The translations under genes and the position numbers were made by a program. DNA of 64,000 bases from JAZPYZ01 sp045544455 (GTDB lineage: Bacteria > Bacillota > Clostridia > Oscillospirales > Acutalibacteraceae). The stretch lies in assembly GCA_045544455.1 (NCBI GenBank), contig JAZPYZ010000018.1, positions 13,987 through 77,986 on the forward strand. Reading direction: 5' to 3'. The notes beneath the pieces are model-generated. The model did not search any database. It was not told where the DNA came from and saw nothing but the letters and a program-made list of their open reading frames with translations. This document shows positions 26,596 to 35,848 of the stretch, piece by piece (the stretch's first letter is position 1; every line of letters begins with the position of its first letter).

Positions 26596-26678
26596 TCGGC
26601 AGACCGATAAAAAGTGATAGATATCGATTTTGTTTTTTTAAACACAACGCACAATCCGTGGTGGTGATGGGGAACGGG

Positions 26679-26897
26679 TTATAACAACCTATCCTGTGGC
26701 GCCACTTTATCATGGGCGATGCGCAACCCTTCCCACTGAAGAAGATGGTGTGTTCCCAACAATTCGGAATGGAGGTTAAAGGTGGCTTTCAACCCGTATG
26801 TATTCAATCGTTCGATCAGACGAATATCCTGTGTGACACCGTCGTCGTAACGGAGCGTCACGGCTTTTCGTTTGCCGGACTTTTCAACAAAACGCAT
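26679..26897 (-). pseudogene. Polysaccharide deacetylase N-terminal fragment
   Basis: 72 codons matching the first third of the NodB-fold protein at 19292-19984 (VTLRYDDGVTQDIRLIERLN, ATFNLHSELLG) and then stopping at the equivalent of the KVHPEDV position. Its GC is core-like, unlike the AT-rich intact copy. Zinc His motifs are lost, so it is non-functional. The rest of 26600-27071 shows no other gene. Confidence 0.8.
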
Positions 26898-27071
26898 GGC
26901 GACATCTCCGTTAGTCCTTGTAACATACCGGGTATGTCAAGTAAACATAGCACCAGGTGTTGTAAACGTCACCGCACACCATTTTTTGCACATATCCAAT
27001 GGGTGCAGTGGAATAATTGGACCGAATGTGCGAATACTGTAATCACCATTTGGTAAGAGGAGGAGACCGAT

Positions 27072-28082
27072 ATGCCGGAACGAAAAGGACAATACACCGT
27101 GTTGTTATCCAACCGGCCACGCGTGGTAGGGTATGCGGCGGTAGTCGGCAAAAAAGAGGGAGAAGGTCCTTTGTCGTCTTGCTTTGACTGTATTTTTGAA
27201 GACACCACCATGGGGGAAAAGAGTTGGGAAAAAGCCGAAAGTGCCTTGCAAAAAGAAGCGTTTTCCCGTGCGGTTGCCAAAGCGTCTGTTTCGCCGTCGC
27301 AGATCAATTTTCTGTTTGCGGGTGATCTGCTCAATCAAAACATCGCGTCCACGTTCGGGATACGCGGTAGCGGCGTACCGTTGCTTGGTCAGTTTGGCGC
27401 GTGTTCCACCATGGCGCAAACGTTAGCCATGTCGGCGATTTTTGTGGATAGCGGCGCGGCCGATCTGTGCGCGGCGGTTACCTCGTCACATTTTTGTACC
27501 GCCGAACGCCAGTTTCGCTATCCGCTGGAATATGGCGGCCAACGGCCGCAATCCGCCCAATGGACGGCCACGGCATCGGGATGTGCAGTAGTTGGCATGA
27601 GTGGTCACGGCGTACGGATCGAATCGGTATGCATCGGCGCGGTCAACGATCTCGGTATCACCGATGCCAACAATATGGGCGCGGCCATGGCACCGGCCGC
27701 CGCCGATACCTTGTTACACTTTTTGCAAGATACCGGCACCGCGGTGAGCGACTACGATATGATTTTGACCGGTGATCTGTCGGCGGTTGGGGCGGAATTG
27801 TTACGGAATCTGCTTGAAAAAGAGGGGGTTATCCTTGACGAACGGTATCAGGACTGCGGTTTGTTGATATACGATCGTGAAACGCAGGACGTACATGCCG
27901 GCGGATCGGGTTGCGGTTGTTCGGCGGCGGTGCTGTGTTCGCATATTTTAAGCGGTATGGAACAAGGCCGTTGGCACAACGTGTTGTTCATCGGGACCGG
28001 TGCGTTGATGTCCCCGACCTCTGCTCAACAAGGGGAAAGTATCCCCGGCATTGCCCACTTGGTCCATTTGGTTATGGATTAA
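27072..28082 (+). CDS. spoVAD: Stage V sporulation protein AD (SpoVAD)
   Basis: 336-residue thiolase-fold protein that binds dipicolinic acid for uptake into the forespore. Features: DTTMGEKSWEKAES at the N-terminus, LFAGDLLNQNIASTFG, GQFGACSTMAQTLA, TSSHFCTAERQFRYPLEYG, ATASGCAVVG, and GSGCGCSAAVLCSHILSGM near the end. RBS AAGAGGAGGAGACC. An upstream GAATA-N16-GAATACT pair at about 27011-27038 could be a forespore sigma-G-like promoter, which a split spoVAD would need. No spoVAE follows. Confidence 0.96.
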   Translation: MPERKGQYTVLLSNRPRVVGYAAVVGKKEGEGPLSSCFDCIFEDTTMGEKSWEKAESALQKEAFSRAVAKASVSPSQINFLFAGDLLNQNIASTFGIRGSGVPLLGQFGACSTMAQTLAMSAIFVDSGAADLCAAVTSSHFCTAERQFRYPLEYGGQRPQSAQWTATASGCAVVGMSGHGVRIESVCIGAVNDLGITDANNMGAAMAPAAADTLLHFLQDTGTAVSDYDMILTGDLSAVGAELLRNLLEKEGVILDERYQDCGLLIYDRETQDVHAGGSGCGCSAAVLCSHILSGMEQGRWHNVLFIGTGALMSPTSAQQGESIPGIAHLVHLVMD

Positions 28083-28089
28083 ACCAAAC

Positions 28090-28123
28090 GCTCTTTCTCG
28101 TGGAGAGAAAGAGCGCTTTTTGC
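28090..28123 (+). terminator. Terminator after spoVAD
   Basis: GCTCTTTCTC / GAGAAAGAGC stem followed by T-run. Confidence 0.85.
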
Positions 28124-28147
28124 CGGTCAAAAACTCTCGTAAAGTGT

Positions 28148-28177
28148 CTTGACGGCGACAAAAAAGCGATGCTATCA
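28148..28177 (+). promoter_or_regulatory. Promoter of the phage-tail-like gene
   Basis: TTGACG, 18-base spacer, TATCAT, leaving an untranslated leader of about 135 bases before the start codon at 28318. Confidence 0.6.
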
Positions 28178-28317
28178 TAAAGATGTCAAAACCCGAAAAA
28201 CGCACACCGGTTGGCGGCAGAAACCGTGTGTGCAGCAGCCATTTGGGGGATGACACGCTTGGCAAAACCGCGCCGAACCGCCGTTTTGTCCGTATTCTTA
28301 AACATAAGGAGACAGAT

Positions 28318-29796
28318 ATGAAAACCATAGCCATTACGGCGACTCGTGATGCGTTGGCTGCCTCGTCACCTATAGTGGGTTGTGCTCACGACCACCTATC
28401 GACGATATTACGCATTGCGTTGGATGCCGATTTACAAGGAACTGCGTATACCTATCAGTTGGCGTTTGAAACCGCCGATGGATACCGTTGTTTGACCGAA
28501 CTGCTTGTGCCAAACGAAGCCGGGGAATTGACCTTTGCGATCCCTCACGTTTTGATGGTGGAAGGCTCGTTGCAGATGCAGTTGGTGGTGTATCAAAACG
28601 AAGTGATTCTGCACACGCCAAAATGCACACCGTCGCTTATGGTAGCGCCGTCGATCGAACCAGACACCGAACTGCCGGCCGATTTTACCGGCCTGATCTA
28701 TCCGGGTGTCGGGATTGCGGATGCGCGGATCACAGACGGCCATCTGATCATCCGGTATCAAGACGGTACCACCCAAGATGCCGGGCTGGTTTCGCCCGGA
28801 CAACCGATCAGCACCTTGTTTGAGCAACCGGACTATCAACAAGTTCAGTTTTCCAAAGCGACCGACATTGCTTGGCAAACCGACACGGTGCTCAGCAGTG
28901 AGGGTTCGATCGCGCTAAAAAGCGGTGTGGATGCGACGGTTCATCTCAATGGGGTGGACGTGATCGCTTTGGACAATACGCTCGGTGCGATTCACAACGT
29001 AGCCGATCCGGTCGCCGATACCGACGCCGCGAACAAGCGGTACGTGGACGATCACGCCGCCGCCACGAAGATGGATAAGTTCGGCGAGGTCCGGGTAGAA
29101 GATTACTACTATCGTATCGATACGGATCTCAGTGTGCGGATGGACGGGACCGGTAACATCGAATACAACGCGTCCGGACCGATTACCTTTTCGACCGGCG
29201 ATAGCGGCGCGCCGATCCTGTTGGACCGGGTGTCTATATGGCCGGCGGACAACCAAGAGGGAATCTGCTTGGTTCAAAACGTGGCCGATCCGACAACCGA
29301 TACCGATGTCTCCAACAAGCGGTACGTGGACGGGCGAACCGGTTGGAAAACCTTGGTGGACACCACGTTAGACGATACGGCTGCCGGGAAAACGTCGCTG
29401 ATGTTACCGTTGGATCCGGCAGTTGCGACCATGAGCGACTTCAAAATGATGGTTAGGATACCGTTTAGCGAGGCGGTAACGGCCGGTGCGTTTTATATCA
29501 AAGCCTTTCTCACTACAGCCGATTTGCTTTCGGTCAATACGCTGTTTTCGCGCAGTTCGATTGCGATATCGGCCGGTGGTAGGTTGTTGATCAGCAGCTA
29601 TGCTACCAAAATGGGGGACGATATGCTCTATACGACCGATACGATGTATACCGCTACCGGTGGGGCGCGGTCTCCCTATACCGCCCTGCAAAACTTTGAT
29701 GAATCCATCATAGCACAAGCACCGTATGTGTGGCTGACGCTTTCCGACTCGTATACGTTCCCGGCCGGGACACGCGTTTTGTTACAAGGCCGATAA
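28318..29796 (+). CDS. Phage baseplate/tail-fibre-like protein (isolated)
   Basis: 492 residues. The N-terminal ~150 residues resemble phage baseplate upper protein N-terminal beta domains (AYTYQLAFETADGYRCLTEL, ELTFAIPHVLMVEGSLQMQL). Two tail-fibre-like copies of NVADPxxDTDxxNKRYVD follow at about residues 229-245 and 321-337. Residues 340-492 form a beta-rich C-terminal head. Start at 28318 chosen for AAGGAGAC upstream; an in-frame ATG at 28183 has no ribosome site. No capsid, portal, terminase or holin neighbours exist. GC matches the core. Confidence 0.75.
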   Translation: MKTIAITATRDALAASSPIVGCAHDHLSTILRIALDADLQGTAYTYQLAFETADGYRCLTELLVPNEAGELTFAIPHVLMVEGSLQMQLVVYQNEVILHTPKCTPSLMVAPSIEPDTELPADFTGLIYPGVGIADARITDGHLIIRYQDGTTQDAGLVSPGQPISTLFEQPDYQQVQFSKATDIAWQTDTVLSSEGSIALKSGVDATVHLNGVDVIALDNTLGAIHNVADPVADTDAANKRYVDDHAAATKMDKFGEVRVEDYYYRIDTDLSVRMDGTGNIEYNASGPITFSTGDSGAPILLDRVSIWPADNQEGICLVQNVADPTTDTDVSNKRYVDGRTGWKTLVDTTLDDTAAGKTSLMLPLDPAVATMSDFKMMVRIPFSEAVTAGAFYIKAFLTTADLLSVNTLFSRSSIAISAGGRLLISSYATKMGDDMLYTTDTMYTATGGARSPYTALQNFDESIIAQAPYVWLTLSDSYTFPAGTRVLLQGR

Positions 29797-29827
29797 ATCG
29801 GTCGCGATATCACCGTTTATACGGCAG

Positions 29828-29862
29828 ACACCCGTGAAACATCGTTTCACGGGTGTTTTTTG
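29828..29862 (+). terminator. Terminator after the tail-like gene
   Basis: ACACCCGTGAAAC / GTTTCACGGGTGT perfect stem and T-run. Confidence 0.9.
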
Positions 29863-29883
29863 ACAAAAAATGGGTTTGCACAG

Positions 29884-29912
29884 TTGCACTTTAGGCGCGG
29901 AATTGGTATAAT
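29884..29912 (+). promoter_or_regulatory. Promoter of the MATE transporter gene
   Basis: TTGCAC, 17-base spacer, TATAAT, 39 bases before the GTG start. Confidence 0.8.
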
Positions 29913-29951
29913 ACCGGATAGAGGCGTCCCTCTGGAAGAAGGTGCTTTCTC

Positions 29952-31346
29952 GTGACAATCGCCAAACGGCATGACCGGGATATGACGCAAGGCAGTATCG
30001 TTCGCAACTTGATTCTCTTTACCTTGCCATTGCTTGCCGGAAACTTGTTTCAACAATTCTACAACATGGTCGATACGTGGGTGATCGGACAAACCGGCGA
30101 AAACAACGCCTTTGCTGCGGTGGGCAGTGTCGCACCGATTATCAATATTCTCATTGGCTTTTTTCCCGGCCTCGCCAGTGGCGCCGGCGTCGTGATTTCG
30201 CAATATTATGGTGCGAAACGTGAGGAAGAGGTCCAACGCGCAACCCATACGGCCCTGTGCATGACGTTGGTGCTGGGCGTGGTGTTCACCGTTATCGGGG
30301 TGGTGATGGCACCGTGGATGTTGCAGATGATGCTTCATACCGATGGTGGAGACGACGGGGTATACCCGTTTGCCAAAACCTATCTCACCATCTACTTTGC
30401 CGGTGTCATCGGCCTGATGATCTACAACATGGTCGCCGGTATTCTGCGCGCCGTGGGGGACTCCAAACGCCCGTTTTATTTTCTGATCGTGTCGGCGCTC
30501 ACCAACGTGGTGCTCGATCTGTTGTTTGTGTTCTCATTCGAGATGGGTGTTGCCGGCGTGGCCTACGCCACCGTCATTGCTCAAGGGATTTCAGCGGTTT
30601 TGATTTTGATCACGTTGCACACCACCCCGTCACCGGTGCGTATCCGGTGGTCAGCGATGAAGATCGATTGGTCGATCCTGCGCCAGATCGTCAAGGTGGG
30701 GATTCCGGCCGCCATTCAAATGGCGCTCACCGCGTTTTCCAACGTGTTTGTGCAATCCTATATCGCCGGTGTTAATGCCAACCAAACCTATTGTCTCGGC
30801 GGTTGGACCAGTTATACCAAAATCGATCATTTTCTCTTTTTACCGGTCCAGTCGATCGGGTTGGCGGTGACCACGTTTGTGGGGCAGAATCTCGGCAACA
30901 ACGATCCGGCGCGTGCCCGTCGCGGCACGTATATCGCGATGGCGATGGCGTTCGGCATCAACATCGTTTTGATCACATTGGTCATGTTGTTTGCTCCGAC
31001 TTTGGCCGGTATTTTCAACCCGGACGAACAGGTGGCTTATTACGCGGAAATTCTGTTGCGTCACGTGACGCCGTTTTATATCTTGACCTGTATAAACCAG
31101 ATTGTTGCCGCCGCTTTGCGCGGTGCCGGTAACGCTCGTGCACCGATGTTGATTATGCTCGGTTCGTTTGTCGGGTTCCGCCAACTGTATTTGTTTATCG
31201 TATCGAATTATATCGCCAACGAATTACTTCCGGTCGCGATGGGTTATCCGGTCGGTTGGTTGGTTTGCGCGATCGTCATGTTCACGTATTTTGTGCGTCA
31301 TCCGTTGGATACGCACCGGTTGGTCAAACAGGAGGCAAGCGCATGA
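29952..31346 (+). CDS. MATE-family efflux transporter
   Basis: 464 residues, twelve hydrophobic segments in two MatE halves. LPLLAGNLFQQFYNMVDTWVIG and GLASGAGVVISQYYGA are typical of the DinF/NorM-like clostridial branch. Expels cationic or flavin-like compounds using a sodium or proton gradient. GTG start, with the ATG at 29982 as an alternative. Overlaps the next gene by 4 bases. Confidence 0.9.
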   Translation: MTIAKRHDRDMTQGSIVRNLILFTLPLLAGNLFQQFYNMVDTWVIGQTGENNAFAAVGSVAPIINILIGFFPGLASGAGVVISQYYGAKREEEVQRATHTALCMTLVLGVVFTVIGVVMAPWMLQMMLHTDGGDDGVYPFAKTYLTIYFAGVIGLMIYNMVAGILRAVGDSKRPFYFLIVSALTNVVLDLLFVFSFEMGVAGVAYATVIAQGISAVLILITLHTTPSPVRIRWSAMKIDWSILRQIVKVGIPAAIQMALTAFSNVFVQSYIAGVNANQTYCLGGWTSYTKIDHFLFLPVQSIGLAVTTFVGQNLGNNDPARARRGTYIAMAMAFGINIVLITLVMLFAPTLAGIFNPDEQVAYYAEILLRHVTPFYILTCINQIVAAALRGAGNARAPMLIMLGSFVGFRQLYLFIVSNYIANELLPVAMGYPVGWLVCAIVMFTYFVRHPLDTHRLVKQEASA

Positions 31347-31648
31347 CGACGTTTGAACGGATCTATGCCGTGGTGTGTACCATTCCGCAAGGGTACGTGA
31401 TGAGTTACGGACAGGTTGCGCGCCTTGCCGGCAATCCGCGTTGGTCGCGGGTGGTGGGCTATGCGCTACACGGCAACCCGGCCTTTGGAGAGATTCCCTG
31501 TCACCGCGTGGTGATGAAAGACGGTCGTACCGCGCCGGGATTCGCATTTGGCGGTCCGGACGTACAGCGCGCCATGCTCGAAGCCGAAGGCGTGACCTTC
31601 ACGCCGGACGGCCGCGTCGATATGGCGGCGCATCAAGTGTGTAAATAA
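31343..31648 (+). CDS. MGMT-fold (Ogt-type) methyltransferase-like protein
   Basis: 101 residues, only the DNA-binding/active-site half of O6-alkylguanine-DNA alkyltransferases. IPQGYVMSYGQVARLAG and the IPCHRVV active-site motif with its Cys are present (alkyltransferase-like ATL proteins usually have Trp in its place). The Cys supports residual alkyl transfer activity, though the N-terminal domain of full-length Ogt is absent. Translationally coupled to the MATE gene (ATGA). Confidence 0.88.
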   Translation: MTTFERIYAVVCTIPQGYVMSYGQVARLAGNPRWSRVVGYALHGNPAFGEIPCHRVVMKDGRTAPGFAFGGPDVQRAMLEAEGVTFTPDGRVDMAAHQVCK

Positions 31649-31668
31649 TTTTCCGACAGGAGGATATT

Positions 31669-33834
31669 ATGGATATTCAAGCATTGCTCAGGAACATGTC
31701 GTTACAGGAAAAGGTAGGTCAGTTGGTACAACTCAACGCCTCGTTTTTCCGCAAAAACAACGAAGCGGCCATCACCGGCCCGGCGGCTAAACTCAACATC
31801 ACGCCGGCCGACGTCGCCAACGCCGGGTCTACCTTGACCTTTATCGGCGCGGCCGCGATGCGCTCGATTCAGGAAAACGCCACCGAGCGTAACCCGCATC
31901 ACATTCCGCTGTTGTTTATGCAGGATGTCATTCATGGGTATCGCACGATCTATCCGATTCCGTTGGCACTCGGTTGTGCATTCGATCCCGATATGGTGTA
32001 CGAATTAGCGCGTATGACCGCGAAAGAATCGGCGGTCAGTGGTGTGCACGTCACCTTTTCGCCGATGGCCGATATGGTCCGTGATGCGCGTTGGGGCCGC
32101 GTGATGGAATCCACCGGTGAAGATGCCGAAGTCAACTGCCGTATGGTGGATGCATTCGTGCGTGGCTATCAAGGCGATGACCTGAAAGGTAAATACGATA
32201 TTGCGGCTTGCGTCAAGCATTTTGCGGCCTACGGCGCGCCGGAAGGCGGCCGTGACTACAACGCGGTGGACGTGTCCGACCGCGGCTTGCGGCAAACCTA
32301 TCTGCCGGCTTACAAAGCGGCGGTGGATGCCGGCGTGCGGATGGTGATGGCGTCGTTCAATACCATCGGCGGCATTCCGTCCACCGGTAACAAATACCTG
32401 CTCAGCGATGTTCTGCGCGGCGAATGGGGCTTTGACGGCCTCGTCATCAGCGACTACGACGCGTACCGCGAAATGATCGTGCACGGCGCGTACGAGAACG
32501 AAAAAGAAGCGGCGTTTGCCGCGTTCGATGCCGGTTGCGATATCGAAATGGTATCGGCGCACTTCTACGTGTATGTCAAACAACTGTTGGATGAAGGCCG
32601 CGTCACGATGCAACAGATCGACGAAGCGGTACTGCGCGTACTGCAACTCAAAGAGGATCTCGGCTTGTTTGAGAACCCGTACCGTTCGGCGGACGAAGAA
32701 GAGGAAGCGCGTCTCCACCTGTGCACCGAACACCGCGACATGGTTCGCCGTGCAGCGGAACAGTCGGCCGTATTGCTGAAAAACGACGGCGTGTTGCCGT
32801 TTAGCGATACCGTTAAAAAGGTCGCGGTCGTCGGTCCGTTTGCCGACGAACACGGCATTTTGGGCGAATGGGTGTGTGCCGGCCGTGACGAAGATTCGGT
32901 CACCGTCCTGCAAGGCATCCGAGCGTTGTTGCCGAACACCGAAATCGTTTACGAACCGGGTTGCTCGTGGGATATTTTCGACACCGATACGTCGGGTGTA
33001 GACGCGGCCGTTGCGGCGGCCAAATCGGCCGACGTGGTGGTCTTGTGCTTGGGCGAACATCAGCAGTATTCCGGCGAGGGTAACTCCCGTGCCGATCTCG
33101 GTTTGTCGCCGGCACAAAACGCGCTCGCCAAAGCGGTGTGCGCCGCTAACCCGAACACCGCGGTGGTGTTGTTCAATGGCCGTCCGTTGGTATTGACCGA
33201 TCTCGTCGGCGATGCACCGGCTATTTTGGATATGTGGCAACCCGGTACCGAAGGTGGTTCTGCCGCGGCGAACCTGTTGTTCGGCAAAGTCAATCCCAGC
33301 GGCAAACTCACCATGTCGTTCCCGTGGTGCGTCGGTCAAGTGCCGATCACGTATAATCGGCAAAACACCGGCCGTCCTGTTCCGAACGCCAAAAAATTCC
33401 CAGTCACGCGGTACACCTCGCGGTATATCGATGCGCCGGTCGATCCGTTGTTTGCGTTTGGTCACGGCTTGTCGTACACCACCTTTGCGTACGGCGACAT
33501 GACCGTCAGCGGCGATACGCTCATGCCGGACGGCGCGCTCACCGTGTCGGTAGACGTTACTAACACCGGTGATATGGCCGGTAAAGAAACGGTACAACTG
33601 TATATCCGTGACCGCGTCGCGAGTGCCGTTCGCCCGATCAAAGAACTCAAAGATTTCGCCAAGGTCGAACTGGCCCCCGGCGAAACCAAAACCGTCACCT
33701 TCACCGTCACCGATGAAACCTTACGTTTCTGGACGGCGGACATGCGGTACGAGTCGGAAGCCGGCGAATTCGACGTCATGGTCGGCCCGAACAGCGAAAC
33801 GTTGCAAACCGCCCGTTTTGAACTGGTCAAATAA
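31669..33834 (+). CDS. bglX: Beta-glucosidase, glycoside hydrolase family 3
   Basis: 721 residues without a signal peptide, so cytoplasmic. The N-terminal TIM barrel carries KHFAAYGAPEGGRDYN and the catalytic nucleophile Asp in LVISDYDA. The (alpha/beta)6 C-terminal domain includes VCLGEHQQYSGEGNSR. A C-terminal fibronectin-III-like domain (VTNTGDMAGKETVQLYIRD) closes the protein. Expected to hydrolyse beta-glucosides or xylosides released by other enzymes. RBS GACAGGAGGATATT. Confidence 0.95.
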   Translation: MDIQALLRNMSLQEKVGQLVQLNASFFRKNNEAAITGPAAKLNITPADVANAGSTLTFIGAAAMRSIQENATERNPHHIPLLFMQDVIHGYRTIYPIPLALGCAFDPDMVYELARMTAKESAVSGVHVTFSPMADMVRDARWGRVMESTGEDAEVNCRMVDAFVRGYQGDDLKGKYDIAACVKHFAAYGAPEGGRDYNAVDVSDRGLRQTYLPAYKAAVDAGVRMVMASFNTIGGIPSTGNKYLLSDVLRGEWGFDGLVISDYDAYREMIVHGAYENEKEAAFAAFDAGCDIEMVSAHFYVYVKQLLDEGRVTMQQIDEAVLRVLQLKEDLGLFENPYRSADEEEEARLHLCTEHRDMVRRAAEQSAVLLKNDGVLPFSDTVKKVAVVGPFADEHGILGEWVCAGRDEDSVTVLQGIRALLPNTEIVYEPGCSWDIFDTDTSGVDAAVAAAKSADVVVLCLGEHQQYSGEGNSRADLGLSPAQNALAKAVCAANPNTAVVLFNGRPLVLTDLVGDAPAILDMWQPGTEGGSAAANLLFGKVNPSGKLTMSFPWCVGQVPITYNRQNTGRPVPNAKKFPVTRYTSRYIDAPVDPLFAFGHGLSYTTFAYGDMTVSGDTLMPDGALTVSVDVTNTGDMAGKETVQLYIRDRVASAVRPIKELKDFAKVELAPGETKTVTFTVTDETLRFWTADMRYESEAGEFDVMVGPNSETLQTARFELVK

Positions 33835-33844
33835 GAACGTTTTA

Positions 33845-33876
33845 AAAAAGCACCGACCGTTTGGTCGGTGCTTTTT
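33845..33876. terminator. Bidirectional terminator between bglX and FAD oxidoreductase
   Basis: AAAAAGCACCGACC / GGTCGGTGCTTTTT perfect stem serving both convergent genes. Confidence 0.92.
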
Positions 33877-33888
33877 GTATCGTTACGT

Positions 33889-35718
33889 TTATGCGTAGGC
33901 ACGTACTTCAAAGATGCGTGCTTCGGGTGCGCCGTTGGTGCTGTGCACCGTCACCTTGACGGTATCGCAAACCACGGCGTCAAACGCGATGCGAACCAGG
34001 CGCAGATAGTTATCGGTCATGGTTTTGGTCGCCACAACGTTGCCGTCACGGATCAGTTCCACCGTGAAATCCTTGACCAGTTCGGCCGGAATTCCCAACA
34101 CTTGTTGTTTTTGCCGACGGGACGATAAGGTGATCTTCTTCTCAATATCGAAATTTGAATCGAACACCAGTTGTACCGTCGAAACCGTCGCCGGTGTGTC
34201 GAACGCCACCTGCAACCAGGCGTCCGGCGCGGTCGCGCGCCACGCGTGTTCCACCCCGTCAATGCGGCGGGTTACCCCGTCAATGGCTTTGTTCGCTTCA
34301 AATCCATCGGCTTCGCTCGATGCCGTCACCGTCGCGCAGCGCGCGAGATCGGCGACGTCTTCGTTTTCTTTTAACGGCAGATAGCAGTCGTCTTTAAGCA
34401 GGGTTTGTTGCAGTTTCGCGATATCAATACCGCGGATATCGGTGTTGTCGATAATCGCCTGTGCCGCCGCCGTACCGATCGCTTGCCCGCCGATAGCGCA
34501 GGTGCCCATCACGCGGGTGGAAGCCATCGCCAGTTTGCTGGCGCCCATACATCTGCCGCCGACAAACAAGTTGTCGAACCCTTTGACGAGATAGCTACGG
34601 TAGGGGATATCATACGATCCGTCGATCGGGTGAGAGAAAGACGGCAGTTCGTCAAACGCGTACAGACCTTTCGGGTTGTGGTTATCCACGTGCCATCCAC
34701 CGTACGCCACCACGTCGTCAAACCGCCGGTTGGCGAGCAGATCGTTTTCATTGAGCATATAGTCGCATTCCACGCGTCGGCTCTCGCGCACGCCGGGCAA
34801 CATGCCCACCCACGTCAGTTCAAAGTTTTCGGCGCCGTGATCGCCGACGTTTTTAATGTGATCCCATATGCCGTATACTGCACGCACCAATTCGTCGCGG
34901 ATATCTTCGTATTCGTCGATGATATCTTCGCCTTCGCCCGTCAGCTCGATCCACCAATACCCATAATCCTGTGCAAATCCGTCGAACATGATTTTATATT
35001 CGTGATCTTCCAGATTTTTCTTAAGTTCGGCAGGCAGTTCGGCGGTGTGTTTGCGGAACTTCAGCATATCTTCGGTGAAATGGATCGCATCCACCGGCGG
35101 GGTGAATTTTACGGGCCGTCCCATATCCGCCGCTTTAAACAACAGTGTGTTGCCCATCCGGTGATTGTTGGCCGTTTCGGGCGCATCCGGTTCGTCAAAT
35201 GCGTCTTTGCCTTCGCTGCCCGTGCGGTACGGCGCATCCACAAAGGCGCACAGCGTACCGTTGCCGGTACAGTCGGCGAACAAGTCTGCCGACAGGATCA
35301 GTTGCCGTTCGGTGGTCATTTGATAACATTCGATGGATTTGACCTTGCCGTTTTCACAGGTGGCGGAATGCATCGGCGCGTTGAGATACATCGTGAGATT
35401 TTTCTCTTTTTTCACCGCGTCAAACAACACCGCGTCCCAGATCGAGAAATTGTAACTGTCATTCAGGCGTTTGTTAGCCAGTTGCAGTTCGTGTACGATA
35501 CCGCCTTCTGCGAGTTCCGGCTTTTGCATGTTCATTGTTGCGCCGCAGATATGCATGCGGATCTCGCTCGATGCGTTACCGCCCAACACCGGCCGGTCGT
35601 GTACCAACGCGGTGTTCGCACCGTGTCTGGCCGCCGCCAACGCCGCACAAAGCCCGGTCAGGCCGCCGCCCACCACGATAAAATCGTAATGTTTGGTTAC
35701 TCGTTTAAATCCGTTCAT
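33889..35718 (-). CDS. FAD-dependent oxidoreductase with C-terminal discoidin-like domain
   Basis: 609 residues. The N-terminal FAD Rossmann motif is DFIVVGGGLTGLCAALAAAR; ADLFADCTGNGTLCAF and NLFVGGRCMGASKLAMAS are typical of the FAD_oxidored family that includes xanthan-lyase-associated enzymes. From about residue 465 comes a beta domain (VTASSEADGFEANKAIDGV, WLQVAFDTPATVSTVQLVFD) like F5/8 type C carbohydrate-binding modules. No signal peptide. Sits with two sugar isomerases, so a sugar or glycoside oxidation step is likely. Confidence 0.88.
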   Translation of the reverse strand: MNGFKRVTKHYDFIVVGGGLTGLCAALAAARHGANTALVHDRPVLGGNASSEIRMHICGATMNMQKPELAEGGIVHELQLANKRLNDSYNFSIWDAVLFDAVKKEKNLTMYLNAPMHSATCENGKVKSIECYQMTTERQLILSADLFADCTGNGTLCAFVDAPYRTGSEGKDAFDEPDAPETANNHRMGNTLLFKAADMGRPVKFTPPVDAIHFTEDMLKFRKHTAELPAELKKNLEDHEYKIMFDGFAQDYGYWWIELTGEGEDIIDEYEDIRDELVRAVYGIWDHIKNVGDHGAENFELTWVGMLPGVRESRRVECDYMLNENDLLANRRFDDVVAYGGWHVDNHNPKGLYAFDELPSFSHPIDGSYDIPYRSYLVKGFDNLFVGGRCMGASKLAMASTRVMGTCAIGGQAIGTAAAQAIIDNTDIRGIDIAKLQQTLLKDDCYLPLKENEDVADLARCATVTASSEADGFEANKAIDGVTRRIDGVEHAWRATAPDAWLQVAFDTPATVSTVQLVFDSNFDIEKKITLSSRRQKQQVLGIPAELVKDFTVELIRDGNVVATKTMTDNYLRLVRIAFDAVVCDTVKVTVHSTNGAPEARIFEVRAYA

Positions 35719-35819
35719 TGATGATTCTCCTTGCGATATATAATATATTTCAATGGTATATTGAAAACACAGTATTGTAAATAAGCGATATCGTTAAAAA
35801 AATATAAAATATGGCAGTA

Positions 35820-35846
35820 AAAAGGGCGACATATGCCGCCCTTTTG
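35820..35846 (-). terminator. Hairpin after the first sugar isomerase
   Basis: AAAGGGCG / CGCCCTTT stem with a short loop; ends the minus-strand cluster. Confidence 0.65.
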
Positions 35847-35848
35847 TG

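Noticed and set aside
28318..29796. Remnant of a prophage
   Set aside because: No other phage-type gene, integrase or att repeat surrounds it, and composition matches the core genome, so I describe it only as an isolated tail-like gene.
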